Of a DNA stretch of 5,894 bases, positions 5,685 to 5,894 are shown in pieces. The notes beneath the pieces were generated by a model that ran no database searches, was not told the DNA's origin, and saw only the letters and a program-made list of their open reading frames with translations. The DNA lies in assembly GCA_904420255.1 (NCBI GenBank), contig CAJFUT010000079.1:1-5894 (forward strand). The letters are read 5' to 3'. The translations under genes and the position numbers were made by a program. The stretch is from an uncultured Angelakisella sp. Its GTDB lineage: Bacteria > Bacillota > Clostridia > Oscillospirales > Ruminococcaceae. The number at the start of each line of letters is the position of its first letter. Positions within the stretch are counted from its first letter, which is position 1.

Positions 5685-5894
5685 TTCTATTTATGTTCCG
5701 CTCGCAGCGCCGGTTCGCGGATGTTACTTTCTTGATCAGAAGAAAGTAACCAAAGAGGGCGCTGACGCTAGGCTTCTTTCCGGTAATACTCCGGTCGCAC
5801 CGGAAGTCCGGGCCTCACTTTCTCTGCCGAGAGAAAGTGACAAAGACGGGCTGCGCCGGGCTTCTTTCCGTTTTTGTTCTGCTCTCTGCGCCGG
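5685..5894 (+). repeat. Right copy of the composite two-hairpin repeat, starting a tandem array
   Basis: This repeat lies upstream of rsmB and runs off the window. Hairpin A: GTTACTTTCTT (5723-5733), loop GATCAG, AAGAAAGTAAC (5740-5750). Hairpin B: CACTTTCTCT (5816-5825), loop GCCG, AGAGAAAGTG (5830-5839), with T5815-A5840 extending it. Between them is a CCGGT-CGC-ACCGG stem (5791-5803). A and B centres are 91 bp apart. Each hairpin is followed by a related linker, CAAAGAgGGC...GGCTTCTTTCCG at 5751-5782 and CAAAGAcGGG...GGCTTCTTTCCG at 5841-5870. The 19 bases at 5695-5713 recur at 5876-5894 with 3 differences, giving a 181-bp period, so another A hairpin is expected just beyond the window. 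No coding sequence is supported. Confidence 0.85.

Noticed and set aside
5525..5749. 74-codon plus-strand frame running through the rsmB start and hairpin A
   Set aside because: It encodes across the repeat and the antisense of rsmB, with no SD and no domain; chance open frame.
171..5845. Whole segment as a composite transposon bounded by inverted repeats
   Set aside because: The cargo is a standard housekeeping operon with normal composition, no transposase is present, and no target-site duplication could be recognised. The repeats look like dispersed intergenic elements.
5685..5894. CRISPR array
   Set aside because: The repeated parts are too long and diverged, periods are 91/181 bp and the intervening sequence is itself related; no short identical repeats with unique spacers and no cas gene.

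Overview
The window reads as a chromosomal segment of a high-GC Clostridia member, most likely Oscillospiraceae of the Flavonifractor / Lawsonibacter / Pseudoflavonifractor kind. The basis is strongly GC-biased third codon positions, purine-rich Shine-Dalgarno sites, and the Firmicutes housekeeping order rsmB-rlmN-prpC-prkC. The genus is inference; the phylum-level placement is fairly secure.

Layout: four complete genes fill 410-5559, all on the minus strand, so the operon reads from right to left. They are rsmB (16S rRNA m5C967 methyltransferase), rlmN (23S rRNA/tRNA m2A radical-SAM methyltransferase), prpC/stp (PP2C-type Ser/Thr phosphatase) and prkC/pknB (membrane Ser/Thr kinase with three extracellular PASTA domains). 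They are tightly packed. rsmB and rlmN overlap by 4 nt, rlmN and prpC are 26 nt apart, and prpC and prkC overlap by 8 nt. This points to one transcript with translational coupling. Two genes modify rRNA around the decoding and peptidyl-transfer regions. The other two form an antagonistic kinase/phosphatase pair that senses cell-wall fragments. The rsgA gene that often follows prkC in Firmicutes does not follow directly here.

Both flanks (1-409 and 5560-5894) lack a credible gene and are packed with hairpins. A composite repeat made of two different perfect hairpins occurs on each side of the gene block, in inverted orientation. Hairpin A has arms GTTACTTTCTT/AAGAAAGTAAC, and hairpin B has arms CACTTTCTCT/AGAGAAAGTG. 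The B module is 57/59 identical between the two sides and the A module 33/34. On the right, A and B sit 91 bp apart within a 181-bp unit that begins to repeat at the window edge. The array therefore looks like an A-B-A-B higher-order tandem repeat. The left copy carries about 34 extra bp with its own small hairpin. I cannot name this repeat family, and it is the most interesting part of the window. No convincing promoter, intrinsic terminator, tRNA, CRISPR array or transposase gene was found.
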